44,628 bases of DNA from the NCBI GenBank assembly GCA_003165615.1, contig PLWR01000176.1, positions 1 to 44,628 of the forward strand, written 5' to 3'. Made by a program: the position numbers and the translations under genes. The stretch is from Acidobacteriota bacterium (GTDB lineage Bacteria; Acidobacteriota; Terriglobia; UBA7540). This document shows, in pieces, positions 1 through 9,095 of the stretch (position 1 is its first letter; the number at the start of each line of letters is the position of its first letter). The notes under the pieces are model-generated. The model did no database searches. It was not told the origin of the DNA and worked only from the letters and a program-made list of their open reading frames with translations.

Positions 1-11
1 CCCCCCTCGCC

Positions 12-1235
12 TTACAATCGACGGGTGCTTCCGTTCGAGGCGGCGCGACGTTCCTGAATCACTTGCTCATATAGCTCTTCGTAGGCCTGCGCCCTTGACT
101 CCCAGCTATATTTCTCCTCCACAAGTTGCCGCCCCGCCTGGGCGATCGCCTCGGCCTTGTCTGGATGGCGCAGCAGATCCACAACGTGCGCCGCGAATTG
201 CTGGGGCGTTTCCGCTGCCAGCAGATGCTTCCCATGAACACAATCGATCCCAACGGTCGAGCCCGGATGGTAGCCCACGATGGGCATCCGCATGGCCATG
301 GCCTCGAGCATCTTGCTCTTGAGGCCCGTGCCGTGCCGGATGGCGCAGACATACACGCTGGCGGAGCAGACGGCCGGGCGCAGGTCCGGCAGATTGGCGG
401 AAAGCCTGATGCCGGGCCGCGAGGCCAGGGCCTTAACCTTCGGGTCGGGATTCGCGCCCACCAGGTGGAGGGTCGCGGTAGGTACCTCCCGAAGAATGAG
501 GGGGAGAATGTCATTGGCAAATTCCAGGGCCGCCTCGATGTTGGGCGCGTAGCCCAGGTGGCTGTGAAAAACCAGCTCATTCTGCTGCTTCTCGACGGGC
601 ACGGGGTGGAAATATTCCGTGTCCGTCCCGTAGGGAATTAAATCGACCTTGGCGTTGGGCGCGGTCTTTCGCACCGCGTCAAGGTCAGGGCCGGCCACCA
701 CGGTGGTCCTTTCGAAGCGAGGGTAGATCAGGCGCTCCCAGCGCGGTTCGCAGAACTTGCCCAGCAGATTATTGGCTTTGTCGCGGAAATTCTGGCTGCA
801 CTTCAGCATCTCGTCAAAGCGCAACGTCCAGGAATCGTGCACCGACAGCACTTTCGCGATCGGCAGCTCGGCCGGGACCAAGCCGCCCGCGTAGGCTCCT
901 TCGACGTGCAAGACGTCCCATTTCCTTGACGCCAAACCTTCGCGCAAACGGACGCCGAGCTGCCTTCGGTAGTTAAGCGGCTTGCCCCGCAGGTAGGAGG
1001 AAAGGAAGTTAGTCAACCGCTGAGGAATGCTGACACCGTTCGTAGGGATCCCACTAACCGACGTGCAGTAAGGTTTTGCCCAATCCAGATGTTCGGCATC
1101 ATCATCCAGCAGAAGTGATACAAGATCGATCTCGTGACGCCGCGACAGAGTGCGGATCAGGTTGCCGCCGTAGAGCCTGAACCCTCCCCGCGACGGCAGG
1201 TAGGGCAAACCGTGTGAAATCCATGCGATCTTCAT
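12..1235 (-). CDS. Glycosyltransferase family 4 (GT-B)
   Basis: This 407-residue protein has the GT4 layout: an N-terminal Rossmann half opening with MKIAWISHGLPYLPSRGG and a C-terminal nucleotide-sugar-binding half with the EX7E-like segment GTGLKSKMLEAMAMRMPIVG near residue 310. GT4 enzymes transfer a sugar from a nucleotide donor to a growing lipid-linked glycan on the cytoplasmic face. Its ATG overlaps the TGA of the upstream pyruvyl-transferase-like gene (ATGA), so it is the last gene of that coupled run. It resembles the sugar transferases found in exosortase-linked polysaccharide loci. Donor and acceptor sugars cannot be read from the sequence. Confidence 0.9.
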   Translation of the reverse strand: MKIAWISHGLPYLPSRGGFRLYGGNLIRTLSRRHEIDLVSLLLDDDAEHLDWAKPYCTSVSGIPTNGVSIPQRLTNFLSSYLRGKPLNYRRQLGVRLREGLASRKWDVLHVEGAYAGGLVPAELPIAKVLSVHDSWTLRFDEMLKCSQNFRDKANNLLGKFCEPRWERLIYPRFERTTVVAGPDLDAVRKTAPNAKVDLIPYGTDTEYFHPVPVEKQQNELVFHSHLGYAPNIEAALEFANDILPLILREVPTATLHLVGANPDPKVKALASRPGIRLSANLPDLRPAVCSASVYVCAIRHGTGLKSKMLEAMAMRMPIVGYHPGSTVGIDCVHGKHLLAAETPQQFAAHVVDLLRHPDKAEAIAQAGRQLVEEKYSWESRAQAYEELYEQVIQERRAASNGSTRRL

Positions 1236-2425
1236 GGCCTTCTCCTCACAGGGCGAAGTTTATTTGCCTCACGGTTCCGCCGCGGGGCCTGGTTACCTCT
1301 CGCCCCCAGCCAGTCAGCAAAAAGCTCGAGATTTCGAGCGGCAAGCCCGGAGAGCCGGCGGGCGGATGCCGGTGGACGGAATCTTGCGCCGTCTTCCAAA
1401 AGGCTGTGCAAACGGTCGTAAAGCTGGGGAGAATCTCCCAGCGCCCCCAGGTCCACTACGGCCTCGTCTGACATGGCAAGGATCCGGGCGAGGGCGGAAC
1501 ATTTGGGGTGGTAATTGATCATCAGGCAAGGCACCTCGGCGAGATACGATAGGAGGCATGAGTGGAAACGCATGCCAAAAAGAGCTTCGCATTCCGCCAG
1601 TTCCCGATAGACAGCGAAACCGTCGCCGCGGTAGGGGCGATAGTGGACACGGTCTGGAAACGCTAGTTGTTTCTCCAGGTGCCGCAGGACCACCGCATCA
1701 CCGTACTCGGAGGATCCGGAGAAAAACTCGAACAACTTCACTTCCCAGTCGGGGTGTTGTCTGAGGACCTGATTCAAGGCTTCGGCAACACACGCGGCCA
1801 TCTCGAGATCTTTGCCGGTATCGCCTCCCAGAGACGCGTGATATGCGAGCAGGGATACGCCCAGGGTCTTGTAGGCGCGTGGGCCGTCCGGCGGGTCGGC
1901 GCGGTGTGCCGGCATCTCCGGAAGCAGGGGCACCAGATCTCCCGCCAGCTCTACGCGGCAGCCAGGAGCGATCGCTAAGGCGAGATCGAGTGAGGCCTGG
2001 TCCCGCACGGTAACAAGGTCAGCGGCGTATAAGAAATCTCGCGATGCCTTCCGGCCCTCCGCCGTCACCAAGGGACCAATCCCCAGGCCGAGGGCAACTA
2101 TTTTCCTCCGGAACATCTTGGCCATCCACGCTCTATGGCGTAAGTACCCCAGACTTTGAAGGCTTCGCTCGCTGCGGTCCTGCAAGAGTCCTCCCCCGCC
2201 AAACAGCCAAACGTCGTTGTGAAGCAATTGACGGGTGGTCTCAAATCGCCTGCTGCCGGAAGTCAGGGTAACTTTGGTCCCCGGCGGTATCTCAACCGGA
2301 ACGGACGAAACTACCGTAAACTCGGCGTCGCCATCGACCCGCGCTACTCCCGCGATGGTCACGTAGAGAAGGAGGTCATCTCCCACGTTCTGCCATCCGT
2401 AGTACCCGCCCATCAGGTATTTCAA
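1232..2425 (-). CDS. Polysaccharide pyruvyl transferase family protein (TTG start)
   Basis: About 397 residues. Motifs typical of the CsaB-like polysaccharide pyruvyl transferase family are visible: an N-terminal GGYYGWQNVGDDLLL, a glycine-rich GGGGLLQD near residue 75, and the C-terminal GMRFHSCLLSYLAEVP followed by INYHPK. The family transfers pyruvate from PEP onto sugars as ketals, giving an acidic glycan. The reading frame stays open upstream, but the start is placed at TTG (2425) because GGAGG lies seven bases before it and homology begins there. This TTG overlaps the flippase TGA by four bases (TTGA). The upstream extension lies wholly within the flippase gene and is almost certainly not translated. 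Confidence 0.85.
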   Translation of the reverse strand: MKYLMGGYYGWQNVGDDLLLYVTIAGVARVDGDAEFTVVSSVPVEIPPGTKVTLTSGSRRFETTRQLLHNDVWLFGGGGLLQDRSERSLQSLGYLRHRAWMAKMFRRKIVALGLGIGPLVTAEGRKASRDFLYAADLVTVRDQASLDLALAIAPGCRVELAGDLVPLLPEMPAHRADPPDGPRAYKTLGVSLLAYHASLGGDTGKDLEMAACVAEALNQVLRQHPDWEVKLFEFFSGSSEYGDAVVLRHLEKQLAFPDRVHYRPYRGDGFAVYRELAECEALFGMRFHSCLLSYLAEVPCLMINYHPKCSALARILAMSDEAVVDLGALGDSPQLYDRLHSLLEDGARFRPPASARRLSGLAARNLELFADWLGARGNQAPRRNREANKLRPVRRRP

Positions 2426-3951
2426 ACCGACCTCCAACTGAGCCTGAGCGTCCGGAGCGTGGCAGCAACGGCGCTTGTAGTGAAGTTCCCCAGCCGGCGA
2501 CGCTCGTGCGTCGAAAACACCACCAGGTAGGAGAGCCCGCCGAAGAGCGCTGTCTGGCAAGCTGCAATGGCGATCAAGTGCACAATCCCGGAGCCGGGGA
2601 GGAGATTGATGCCCAGCACTGCCGGAACCAGGAACATCGCGCATGCCGCTACCGGTCGGGCGAGGCAGAGCAGGTAATCCCGGGCCGTAAGACCCACCAC
2701 GTTCAGCGCATACCAGGGCTGGATGGCGATTTTGGTAACGAGCATGGGTACGGCCGTTCCCATCGCGACACCAATCAACCCGTACTGGCGCGCCCAGTAA
2801 ATGCTGAGCACGAGGTTCGCGACGCCCTCGCCCAGCGTTAGCCAGCCCAAGAGCCGGTGCTTTCCACGCGCATAGATCACTGAAACGGAAGGGGCTTGCC
2901 CCATTGTAACGGTATACCCCACAACCAGCGTCAGCAGCAGAGGAAAGTAGGAAACGAATCTCGCCCCCACCCATAGCCGAAGCAATTCCCGTCCGTCCAA
3001 TGAAAGCATCGAGCCCAGGAAAAGACTGAGCAGCGCCGTGGCCCGGGTGGCGCGCAGGAACAACCGCTGCAGGTCCCCGTGCCGCGTCTGGCCATCGAGC
3101 GAACTCATTTCGGGCATCAAGGGCGCCATGACGGCAAACATGACCGATTTGAAGTACTCAATCAGGCGGGTGACGATGTTGAAGGGCGTCACCAGCGCCA
3201 TGGTCAGCCAGCGCGCGATGACGATGGAATCAACCCGAAAGCGAAAATAATCACCCACGGAGGTCAGGAATACATAGACGCTGAACTGAAACATTTCGCC
3301 GCTACGCTTCCACGTTACGTGGGTCCGATTCAGGGATATGGTGGGGTCCGCCAAGCGGACCAGCGCCCAGTTCAGCGGCAGCGTAAGAACGGTGACGCCC
3401 AGGGTCACCACGGCCACACCCATGACCCCGTAGCCGAAGTGGAGCGCGAGGACATAAGACACCGCGCGCACGACAGCCGCGAGAATTCCGGATAGGTTAA
3501 AGAGGTCGAAACGCTGAATGCCGCAAAGGTACGCCCCCAGAACCTGAACCGGAAACGTAACCGCCACACTCAGTCCCAGCAGCACCACCAGGCGGCTGAA
3601 AGCAATGGCATTTGTGCCCGAGAGTCCAAAAAAGGGGGGCAGCACACGGGAAAGAACGAAGCTGAGCACGCCGGCCACAACGCAGACGCCGAAACCGATT
3701 GCCAGGGCGGTGGCGAAGGTTTCACTGAGCGCCCGACGCTCATCCGTTCCCCGGTACCGGGCCACGAACCTCTGGAGCGTGGTGCGAATCCCCATGTCCA
3801 GCAGCCCGTAATGGTCCAGAGCCGATCCCACCAGAACCCACATCCCGAACTGGAAATCGCCCAGCCCACGAAGTAGAATGGGGGTGAGGAAAAACGAGAG
3901 GGCTCCGGTGACGGCTAACGCAACCCAGTTCGAGAGAACACTTCGCACCAT
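2422..3951 (-). CDS. Polysaccharide flippase (MOP superfamily, Wzx-like)
   Basis: This 509-residue protein is highly hydrophobic with about twelve to fourteen predicted membrane segments. It starts MVRSVLSNWVALAVTGALSF, typical of RfbX/Wzx polysaccharide exporters of the MOP superfamily. Such proteins flip undecaprenyl-linked repeat units across the inner membrane for polymerisation outside. It sits next to a Wzy/WaaL-type ligase and glycosyltransferases, as expected for a Wzx/Wzy pathway. Its stop codon overlaps the TTG start of the next gene. A gap of about 120 bases separates it from the O-antigen ligase gene upstream. Confidence 0.92.
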   Translation of the reverse strand: MVRSVLSNWVALAVTGALSFFLTPILLRGLGDFQFGMWVLVGSALDHYGLLDMGIRTTLQRFVARYRGTDERRALSETFATALAIGFGVCVVAGVLSFVLSRVLPPFFGLSGTNAIAFSRLVVLLGLSVAVTFPVQVLGAYLCGIQRFDLFNLSGILAAVVRAVSYVLALHFGYGVMGVAVVTLGVTVLTLPLNWALVRLADPTISLNRTHVTWKRSGEMFQFSVYVFLTSVGDYFRFRVDSIVIARWLTMALVTPFNIVTRLIEYFKSVMFAVMAPLMPEMSSLDGQTRHGDLQRLFLRATRATALLSLFLGSMLSLDGRELLRLWVGARFVSYFPLLLTLVVGYTVTMGQAPSVSVIYARGKHRLLGWLTLGEGVANLVLSIYWARQYGLIGVAMGTAVPMLVTKIAIQPWYALNVVGLTARDYLLCLARPVAACAMFLVPAVLGINLLPGSGIVHLIAIAACQTALFGGLSYLVVFSTHERRRLGNFTTSAVAATLRTLRLSWRSV

Positions 3952-4070
3952 AATAGACGTCCGCTACTCGTGACTGATTGCGACCCATGCTATGCCCCAG
4001 CTTCACGGGGCCGTGGCAGGTTGGAAGTTCAGTGCTTACAGCCTTTCGTAGAAACCTCGCCTTACCTCGG

Positions 4071-5336
4071 TCAAAGAACCGGGGTTGGCCGGTCTGGTTG
4101 CGCGTCCAAGTAGCTGGCCCAGTCAGTATAAGTTGCCTCCTCCTCAATTTGGGGAGCGCGGGCCGCCTCCTCCAGATGATTCAGGCACAAGGAGAGAAAC
4201 AGGAGTAACCACACCATCTTGTACCACGAGGTTGACAGAAAAAACGCGTTGACCATGTAACCCACTATTCCCGCCTGAAGTCCCAAGGCTATGGGGAAAA
4301 GACCGCGCAGCCGGCCCTTTCGCGTTCTGACGCGAACCCGTCCCAGCATTCTGAAGCTCGCCACCCACATGCCCAGAAAGAGGAGCAGCGCCGGAACGCC
4401 CAGCTCGGCTGTAATCTCTACATAGGTGTTGTGGGCGACAGTATCCGTCTTGATATTTGTAGCCTGGTAGTAAGGCATTTCGGCCTTGAAGTTTTCCAGC
4501 CCTACTCCGAACATGGGGTGGGCCGTTATCATGTTCCACCCTGCCTGCCAGGCAACGAACCGCGCCTCTTTCGCTAATTGGTCCGAATGGCTCGGGTGAA
4601 GGTACCGGTCCAAAACCGAGTGCGCGCCTATCAGGCCGATGGGCACAAGGAGTAGCGCCGCCAGGGCGAGGTTGCGGGCGCGTTGCGGGGAATGCCAGAT
4701 CAGGAACAGGAACGACGCAGCCATGCCCAGAATGCACCCCCGCGAGGCGGCGAAAGCGGTCCCCAGCAGGCAGCAGGCAAGGCACCCCATGCAGAAGACC
4801 TTTTCCCACCGGGGCCGCTTGCCGAAGGCCCAGAGGAAGGCCATGGGCATCCACAGCCCGGCGATTAGGGCGTACTCATTGGCGTCTGAGAGCATGCCTC
4901 CGGGGCGGAACTCGGCGTATATCCCATGGTATTTCTGCCACTCCCGTATGGCGTAGAGGGATGTGAAGCCCACGGCGCCAATGGCCACCAGCAAGGCCCG
5001 GCGCAACCGGGGCCGGGAATTCACCAGCGTTAACGTGCTCACATAAAGAAGAAAGAAAGATACAATTTGTGAGTAAGAGCCCCCAGGGTTAGCCAGCTTG
5101 CCTCCCTGCACCAGGTAGGAGGAGCACTGGAGGAGGAAGAAGGCGGCGTACCACCAGGATGTAGCACTTTGAAAGAACGGGGGCCTGGACCCTTGGGCAA
5201 GAATCCGAAACGCCGCCACAAGAAAGCACAGGAGACCCACCAGCTTGACGATGGTAAGCGGGCCCCCCACCTGGCCTCCCCAGAAGCGGTGTGCTTCCAG
5301 GGGCATAATTGCAATAAGCAGGTAAAAGAGAATCAC
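4071..5336 (-). CDS. O-antigen ligase / Wzy-type polymerase family membrane protein
   Basis: A 421-residue polytopic membrane protein with a large periplasmic loop containing HPMFGVGLENFKAEMPYY and, shortly after, TVAHNTYVEITAELGVPAL. This loop pattern is the signature of the Wzy_C/WaaL family. These proteins polymerise or ligate lipid-linked glycan units in the periplasm; exosortase loci often carry one. The start is GTG at 5336, overlapping the acyltransferase stop codon (GTGA). Whether it acts as polymerase or ligase cannot be told from sequence. Confidence 0.88.
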   Translation of the reverse strand: MILFYLLIAIMPLEAHRFWGGQVGGPLTIVKLVGLLCFLVAAFRILAQGSRPPFFQSATSWWYAAFFLLQCSSYLVQGGKLANPGGSYSQIVSFFLLYVSTLTLVNSRPRLRRALLVAIGAVGFTSLYAIREWQKYHGIYAEFRPGGMLSDANEYALIAGLWMPMAFLWAFGKRPRWEKVFCMGCLACCLLGTAFAASRGCILGMAASFLFLIWHSPQRARNLALAALLLVPIGLIGAHSVLDRYLHPSHSDQLAKEARFVAWQAGWNMITAHPMFGVGLENFKAEMPYYQATNIKTDTVAHNTYVEITAELGVPALLLFLGMWVASFRMLGRVRVRTRKGRLRGLFPIALGLQAGIVGYMVNAFFLSTSWYKMVWLLLFLSLCLNHLEEAARAPQIEEEATYTDWASYLDAQPDRPTPVL

Positions 5337-6667
5337 GGCTCAGCCTTGATAGGACGAACGCGCCATACGGCAAGGCGTTGAACATTGGCCCGGAGCACGC
5401 GGATATAGGCGGAAAGTGGGAGTCTCTCTAAGGAGAGGGGCTTTTCCACTAAGGCAAACAGCAAGGTGGAGGTCACCCATGTTATTGCAAAGCAGATGGG
5501 CAGCAATAAGCATAGGAGAAGAGGCAAGCGCCCGTTGGGAGCGATTATCGTGAAGGCCACCACGGATAGCGCCTTGAGCGTGACCCCATGGAACAGGAAG
5601 TAAGAGTAGCTCATGTTTCCCAGGTAGCGAATTGGCCGCCACGAAAACGCTCGCTTTAGAAACCCCTCAAATCCAAAGCAATAAAGTCCAAAACAAAAGC
5701 AGCTAACTCCCAGCGCGATGACTTTATAGGGCCCCTGGTAAGTAGTAATGCCGGGAAGGACGGTGTTGCCGGCATTCGCATCAGGCAAGAAACCAAATAC
5801 TTCCTTTCGAACCTGAAACGCGAACGTGAACACCAGGCTCGCGACAAAGAGCAGGATTGCACCGATTTCGCCCCGCCTGGTCAGCGCTCGTTTCAACCGT
5901 TCGGAGCTCAGAGCCTCATAAAGTAGGATCCCCGAGATGAACATCAGCAATCGAACCCGTGATGTCGAAGCCGTAAAGGAAAAACCCAGGTACGAAAACC
6001 AGACGCCGAGGAAGAAAACCACCCGGGCTGGTTTGGGCCAGCGCCACATCTTGGTTAGCCCGACTACCAGCGGGATGCTAAGGTAGAAAAAGAACTCGTA
6101 GCTGAGGCTCCACGTGACGGTGATGATCGGCTCAATCTTGAAGAATCCAGGCAGGAGCAGCACGTTTTCCAGGATGTAAACTGCTTTGGTGAGGGCACTG
6201 CCGTGAACCCTACTGATTTGGGGCCAAATAAGGTATACCGCCAGATAAAAGGCGAGAACAGCTAGAAAGGCGGGGTAAATCCTGTCGATTCGTCGCGCCA
6301 TGAACTCGCGGTAGGAGGTTTGCTTCCGGAGCAGTATTCCGTAAATCAGATAACCGCTGAGCACGAAAAACAGGTCCACCCCCGCATTGCCGATAACGCC
6401 GAGGAACTCAGAAACCACATAAACGGAGGGCGCCCTGGTCACATACGAACTGAATATGCTGTGATAGTGAACGAAGAATACCAGCAGGACCGCGAGCCCG
6501 CGTACGCCTTCCATGGCCACCAGCCGAGAGGGCTTGTCGGAGACTTCGTAGAGGCTGCCAATCCAGGCAAATGGTTTTGCTCCGGCTTGCTCAGTCACTG
6601 TTGGGCCGGACAAGTTGTCCTTACCAACGGCAACTGCCTGCCCGGTGATCGTAGATTCGCTCGACAT
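5333..6667 (-). CDS. Acyltransferase 3 family protein (OafA/YrhL-like)
   Basis: About 444 residues with some ten membrane segments. Acyltransferase 3 features are clear: an early MEGVRGLAVLLVFFVHYHS (the R-G-x-A-x-x-x-V-x-x-x-H pattern), then FFVLSGYLIYG and the MARRIDRIYPAF segment. The family adds O-acetyl or other acyl groups to surface sugars. I place the start at ATG 6667; an upstream in-frame GTG at 6700 would add eleven residues and has no better ribosome site. It opens a new sub-run of the locus after a 143-base gap, and a TTGACA hexamer lies about 55 bases upstream of the chosen start. Confidence 0.9.
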   Translation of the reverse strand: MSSESTITGQAVAVGKDNLSGPTVTEQAGAKPFAWIGSLYEVSDKPSRLVAMEGVRGLAVLLVFFVHYHSIFSSYVTRAPSVYVVSEFLGVIGNAGVDLFFVLSGYLIYGILLRKQTSYREFMARRIDRIYPAFLAVLAFYLAVYLIWPQISRVHGSALTKAVYILENVLLLPGFFKIEPIITVTWSLSYEFFFYLSIPLVVGLTKMWRWPKPARVVFFLGVWFSYLGFSFTASTSRVRLLMFISGILLYEALSSERLKRALTRRGEIGAILLFVASLVFTFAFQVRKEVFGFLPDANAGNTVLPGITTYQGPYKVIALGVSCFCFGLYCFGFEGFLKRAFSWRPIRYLGNMSYSYFLFHGVTLKALSVVAFTIIAPNGRLPLLLCLLLPICFAITWVTSTLLFALVEKPLSLERLPLSAYIRVLRANVQRLAVWRVRPIKAEP

Positions 6668-6718
6668 AGGACTTTTTGTCCCTATACAAATATTCAACAC
6701 GGTTTCCGATATACCCTT

Positions 6719-6724
6719 GTCAAG
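6719..6724 (-). promoter_or_regulatory. Possible -35 box upstream of the acyltransferase gene
   Basis: A perfect TTGACA reads on the minus strand within the 110-143 base gap between the GT2 and acyltransferase genes. No convincing -10 hexamer stands 16-18 bases downstream, so it may be only a weak internal promoter or chance. Confidence 0.3.
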
Positions 6725-6810
6725 TTTAGTGGGGGTGATGGTCTTTAACGGCCATTAGCGGGCATCAGGGGTTTATCCACAATAGGAGCGTCCGGTGCGT
6801 CCCAACCGCC

Positions 6811-7779
6811 CTAAATCAGAGGACGCTCGTGGTGCTTCCGCAAGCGAGTCAACAAGCCCGGCCGGTAAACCTCAATCTCCTTCAAGCGCTGCCAGCCCTG
6901 CGCTGATACGGGTGTGCGTTCCAGGCTGCGCAGCCCGCGAACTCCATCTCGAACTCCCTTGAGGAATTGCCGCGGGTATCGGCCGCGCAAACTGAACCAT
7001 GACATCATGGCCAAGTTATATGCCAGATACTTCCACCGCCGCCATCCAACATAATCCTTGAATGCCAGCCATATGTAGTTGCGCGTGTAGAAGTAGAAGT
7101 TCCGCCCATTGCCTCGGGTCTCTGCCGACATAGCGTGGCGCACTCGAATGTCGGGACGGTAGACCGTGCGCAGGCCTGCGTCGAGCATCCGGAGTGACAA
7201 GTCCCATCCCTCGTGGCCGATCCAAAGGGGCTCGAAATAACCACCGAGACTCCCAATATGTTCCTTGCGGAAGGCACAAGCTCCCTCGGGAATGAAAGAA
7301 GTGTCAAACTCAATATCGGCGAATTCCCAATAACTTCGAGGGTGGCACCAGTCACGAAGATGCACCCTTCCGGTATCCCCCTCCAGGACCTTGAATACCA
7401 GGCAACTCACCGCGGGGAGCTGCTGAAACGCACTGACAACCTTTTGGAGTTCCAAAGGCGAATCGAAGCAGACATCATTATCAATGGTCACAACCATCTC
7501 GCCGTGCGCCGCCATAAGTCCCCTATTGCGGCCGCCGCAGCCGAGGTTCTCGCACAAAGCGATTACACGAACCTCTGGAAACTCCTGCTTGAGGTGTTCC
7601 GCAGTCCCATCGTTAGAGGCGTTGTCGACTACAATGACTTCCTTCTTCGAATACGTCTGCGCCAGCACTGAGTGCAGGGTCCTCATCAATGACGCACGGC
7701 GCCGGTAGTTCAGGATGACTACACTCACCGCAGGCTCGTCGATCCCACGGACACGGCTGGAGGAATCGTCTGCGCTCAT
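6811..7779 (-). CDS. Glycosyltransferase family 2
   Basis: About 322 residues with a GT-A fold. The N-terminus shows VSVVILNYRRRASLMRTLHS, then VIVVDNASNDGT, ENLGCGGRNRG and a DND metal-binding triad at TIDNDVCFDSP, all standard for GT2. The likely role is addition of a sugar (rhamnosyl-transferase-like by family resemblance only) to the repeat unit in the cytoplasm. The longest open frame would start at 7890, but that overlaps the upstream gene by over 100 bases; ATG 7779 gives the four-base ATGA overlap used throughout this locus and starts just before the domain. Confidence 0.9.
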   Translation of the reverse strand: MSADDSSSRVRGIDEPAVSVVILNYRRRASLMRTLHSVLAQTYSKKEVIVVDNASNDGTAEHLKQEFPEVRVIALCENLGCGGRNRGLMAAHGEMVVTIDNDVCFDSPLELQKVVSAFQQLPAVSCLVFKVLEGDTGRVHLRDWCHPRSYWEFADIEFDTSFIPEGACAFRKEHIGSLGGYFEPLWIGHEGWDLSLRMLDAGLRTVYRPDIRVRHAMSAETRGNGRNFYFYTRNYIWLAFKDYVGWRRWKYLAYNLAMMSWFSLRGRYPRQFLKGVRDGVRGLRSLERTPVSAQGWQRLKEIEVYRPGLLTRLRKHHERPLI

Positions 7780-9062
7780 GACCGCGTCCCAACCAGAAAG
7801 GCGTGATAGTTCCACGCAATGTCGGCAGCCACTTGACGCCAGCTTAAGCCCGCCCCGTTTCCACGCCGGTCGCGAGCAACTGGCAGCCATGACTTAACCT
7901 CTTGCAACACCAGATCCACCTCAGGACTGCGGCCGCTGCCGTTCAGAATACTGGGGAGCCGGAAGAGAAGTTCACACGCCGCGGCGTACACCCAGTAGCG
8001 AGGGGAGGCTCGCCATCCAAGCTTGAGCCAATGCGGCCAGTAACGCCAACTCCGGTGCCACCTGGACCTGCGAAGCGCAGAAGCCCAGCCCCGAAACCTC
8101 GTGTGAACGGGTTGGAGTTGCATCCATCTTCGCATCAGTTCGCGGTCAGAAAGCTCATCCTTCTTGCCGGTTAATCGCTCCAATTCCCATCGCCAAAGGA
8201 GCCTGACGTAGCTACTCAAATCGTCCAAGGAGAACAAGGCAGCAACGCTTTGTTGTCCGGTCCCGGGTTGATCGACGCCAGTCGTCGCGTGCAGCTTAGA
8301 CTCGGTGCAGGAGGCGACTCGATCAGCGAAACTCCGCAGCGAGGCGAAGGGACAGCCTTTACGAGAGGGGGTGCTCTCCACCAACACTCTCAAACGCTCC
8401 GCTCGCTGTCGGTAGGTTGACGTATATTCCCCTTGAAACAGCAGGAACGACGTCGCCATATCCAGGTAGAGTTTGATCACCCGGTAACGTGCATCTCGGG
8501 GAAGATTTGTTGGCCTGTCGATCAGTTGGTTAACAACTTCGAGCAACTCCAGCGTGCGGTTGCATAGCATCCGCCAGCCGTCTTCCAGGGGAATGTCGGA
8601 AATGGAAAAAGCAGGGATTAGCGAAAGAACTTGGTGCTCACCCCACACTACCTGCCCATGGGTCCGCAGTTCATGAGCAAATATCTCCGGCACCATTTTG
8701 CGCAGGTAGCGGCTGGAAACCGGGCTGAGTTCCACGTGACCAGCCAAGCCTCTTTTCAAGAGACATTGTTCGACCTCTCCCCCTAGCAGCTCGATCGTGG
8801 ACGAAGACGGCAAGATGCCTGTTTCCTTGAAAATCAATAGGAATTCTGCATCCCCCAGGAGTTTCCATTTCTCCCCTTCGCGGACAAAAGTGGCCTCGTC
8901 ACGCGCCAGGCTGCCGGTCAGCACGATGGCACGCAGCTCTCCACCGCACCACCGCGGACAAAGCTGCGATGTTACTTCGCAGATTGCACGTCTCAGCTCG
9001 GGAAGAGTCCATTCTGTGGCTACTCCATCTAGCTGGATTTCAGACGGACTGTGTTCGCTCAT
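7776..9062 (-). CDS. Hypothetical protein with nucleotidyltransferase-fold signature
   Basis: About 428 residues (438 if the tandem GTG at 9092/9089 is used). The N-terminal part carries the pol-beta-type nucleotidyltransferase pattern: a GS motif in VLTGSLARDE, then DAEF about twenty residues later and a further acidic residue in HVELSPV. All three carboxylates needed for metal binding therefore seem present. The remaining 300 residues are mainly helical with no family I recognise. It lies between a GT4 and a GT2 gene and overlaps the GT2 by ATGA, so it probably belongs to the polysaccharide operon. A nucleotide-activating or modifying role is an inference; substrate unknown. Confidence 0.72.
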   Translation of the reverse strand: MSEHSPSEIQLDGVATEWTLPELRRAICEVTSQLCPRWCGGELRAIVLTGSLARDEATFVREGEKWKLLGDAEFLLIFKETGILPSSSTIELLGGEVEQCLLKRGLAGHVELSPVSSRYLRKMVPEIFAHELRTHGQVVWGEHQVLSLIPAFSISDIPLEDGWRMLCNRTLELLEVVNQLIDRPTNLPRDARYRVIKLYLDMATSFLLFQGEYTSTYRQRAERLRVLVESTPSRKGCPFASLRSFADRVASCTESKLHATTGVDQPGTGQQSVAALFSLDDLSSYVRLLWRWELERLTGKKDELSDRELMRRWMQLQPVHTRFRGWASALRRSRWHRSWRYWPHWLKLGWRASPRYWVYAAACELLFRLPSILNGSGRSPEVDLVLQEVKSWLPVARDRRGNGAGLSWRQVAADIAWNYHAFLVGTRS

Positions 9063-9095
9063 GATCGTGCTTTGCAGAAAATGCTCCACCACAGA

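Noticed and set aside
2426..2974. Upstream extension of the pyruvyl-transferase open frame
   Set aside because: It overlaps the flippase gene completely and shows no family similarity; a TTG with a good ribosome site at 2425 explains the start.
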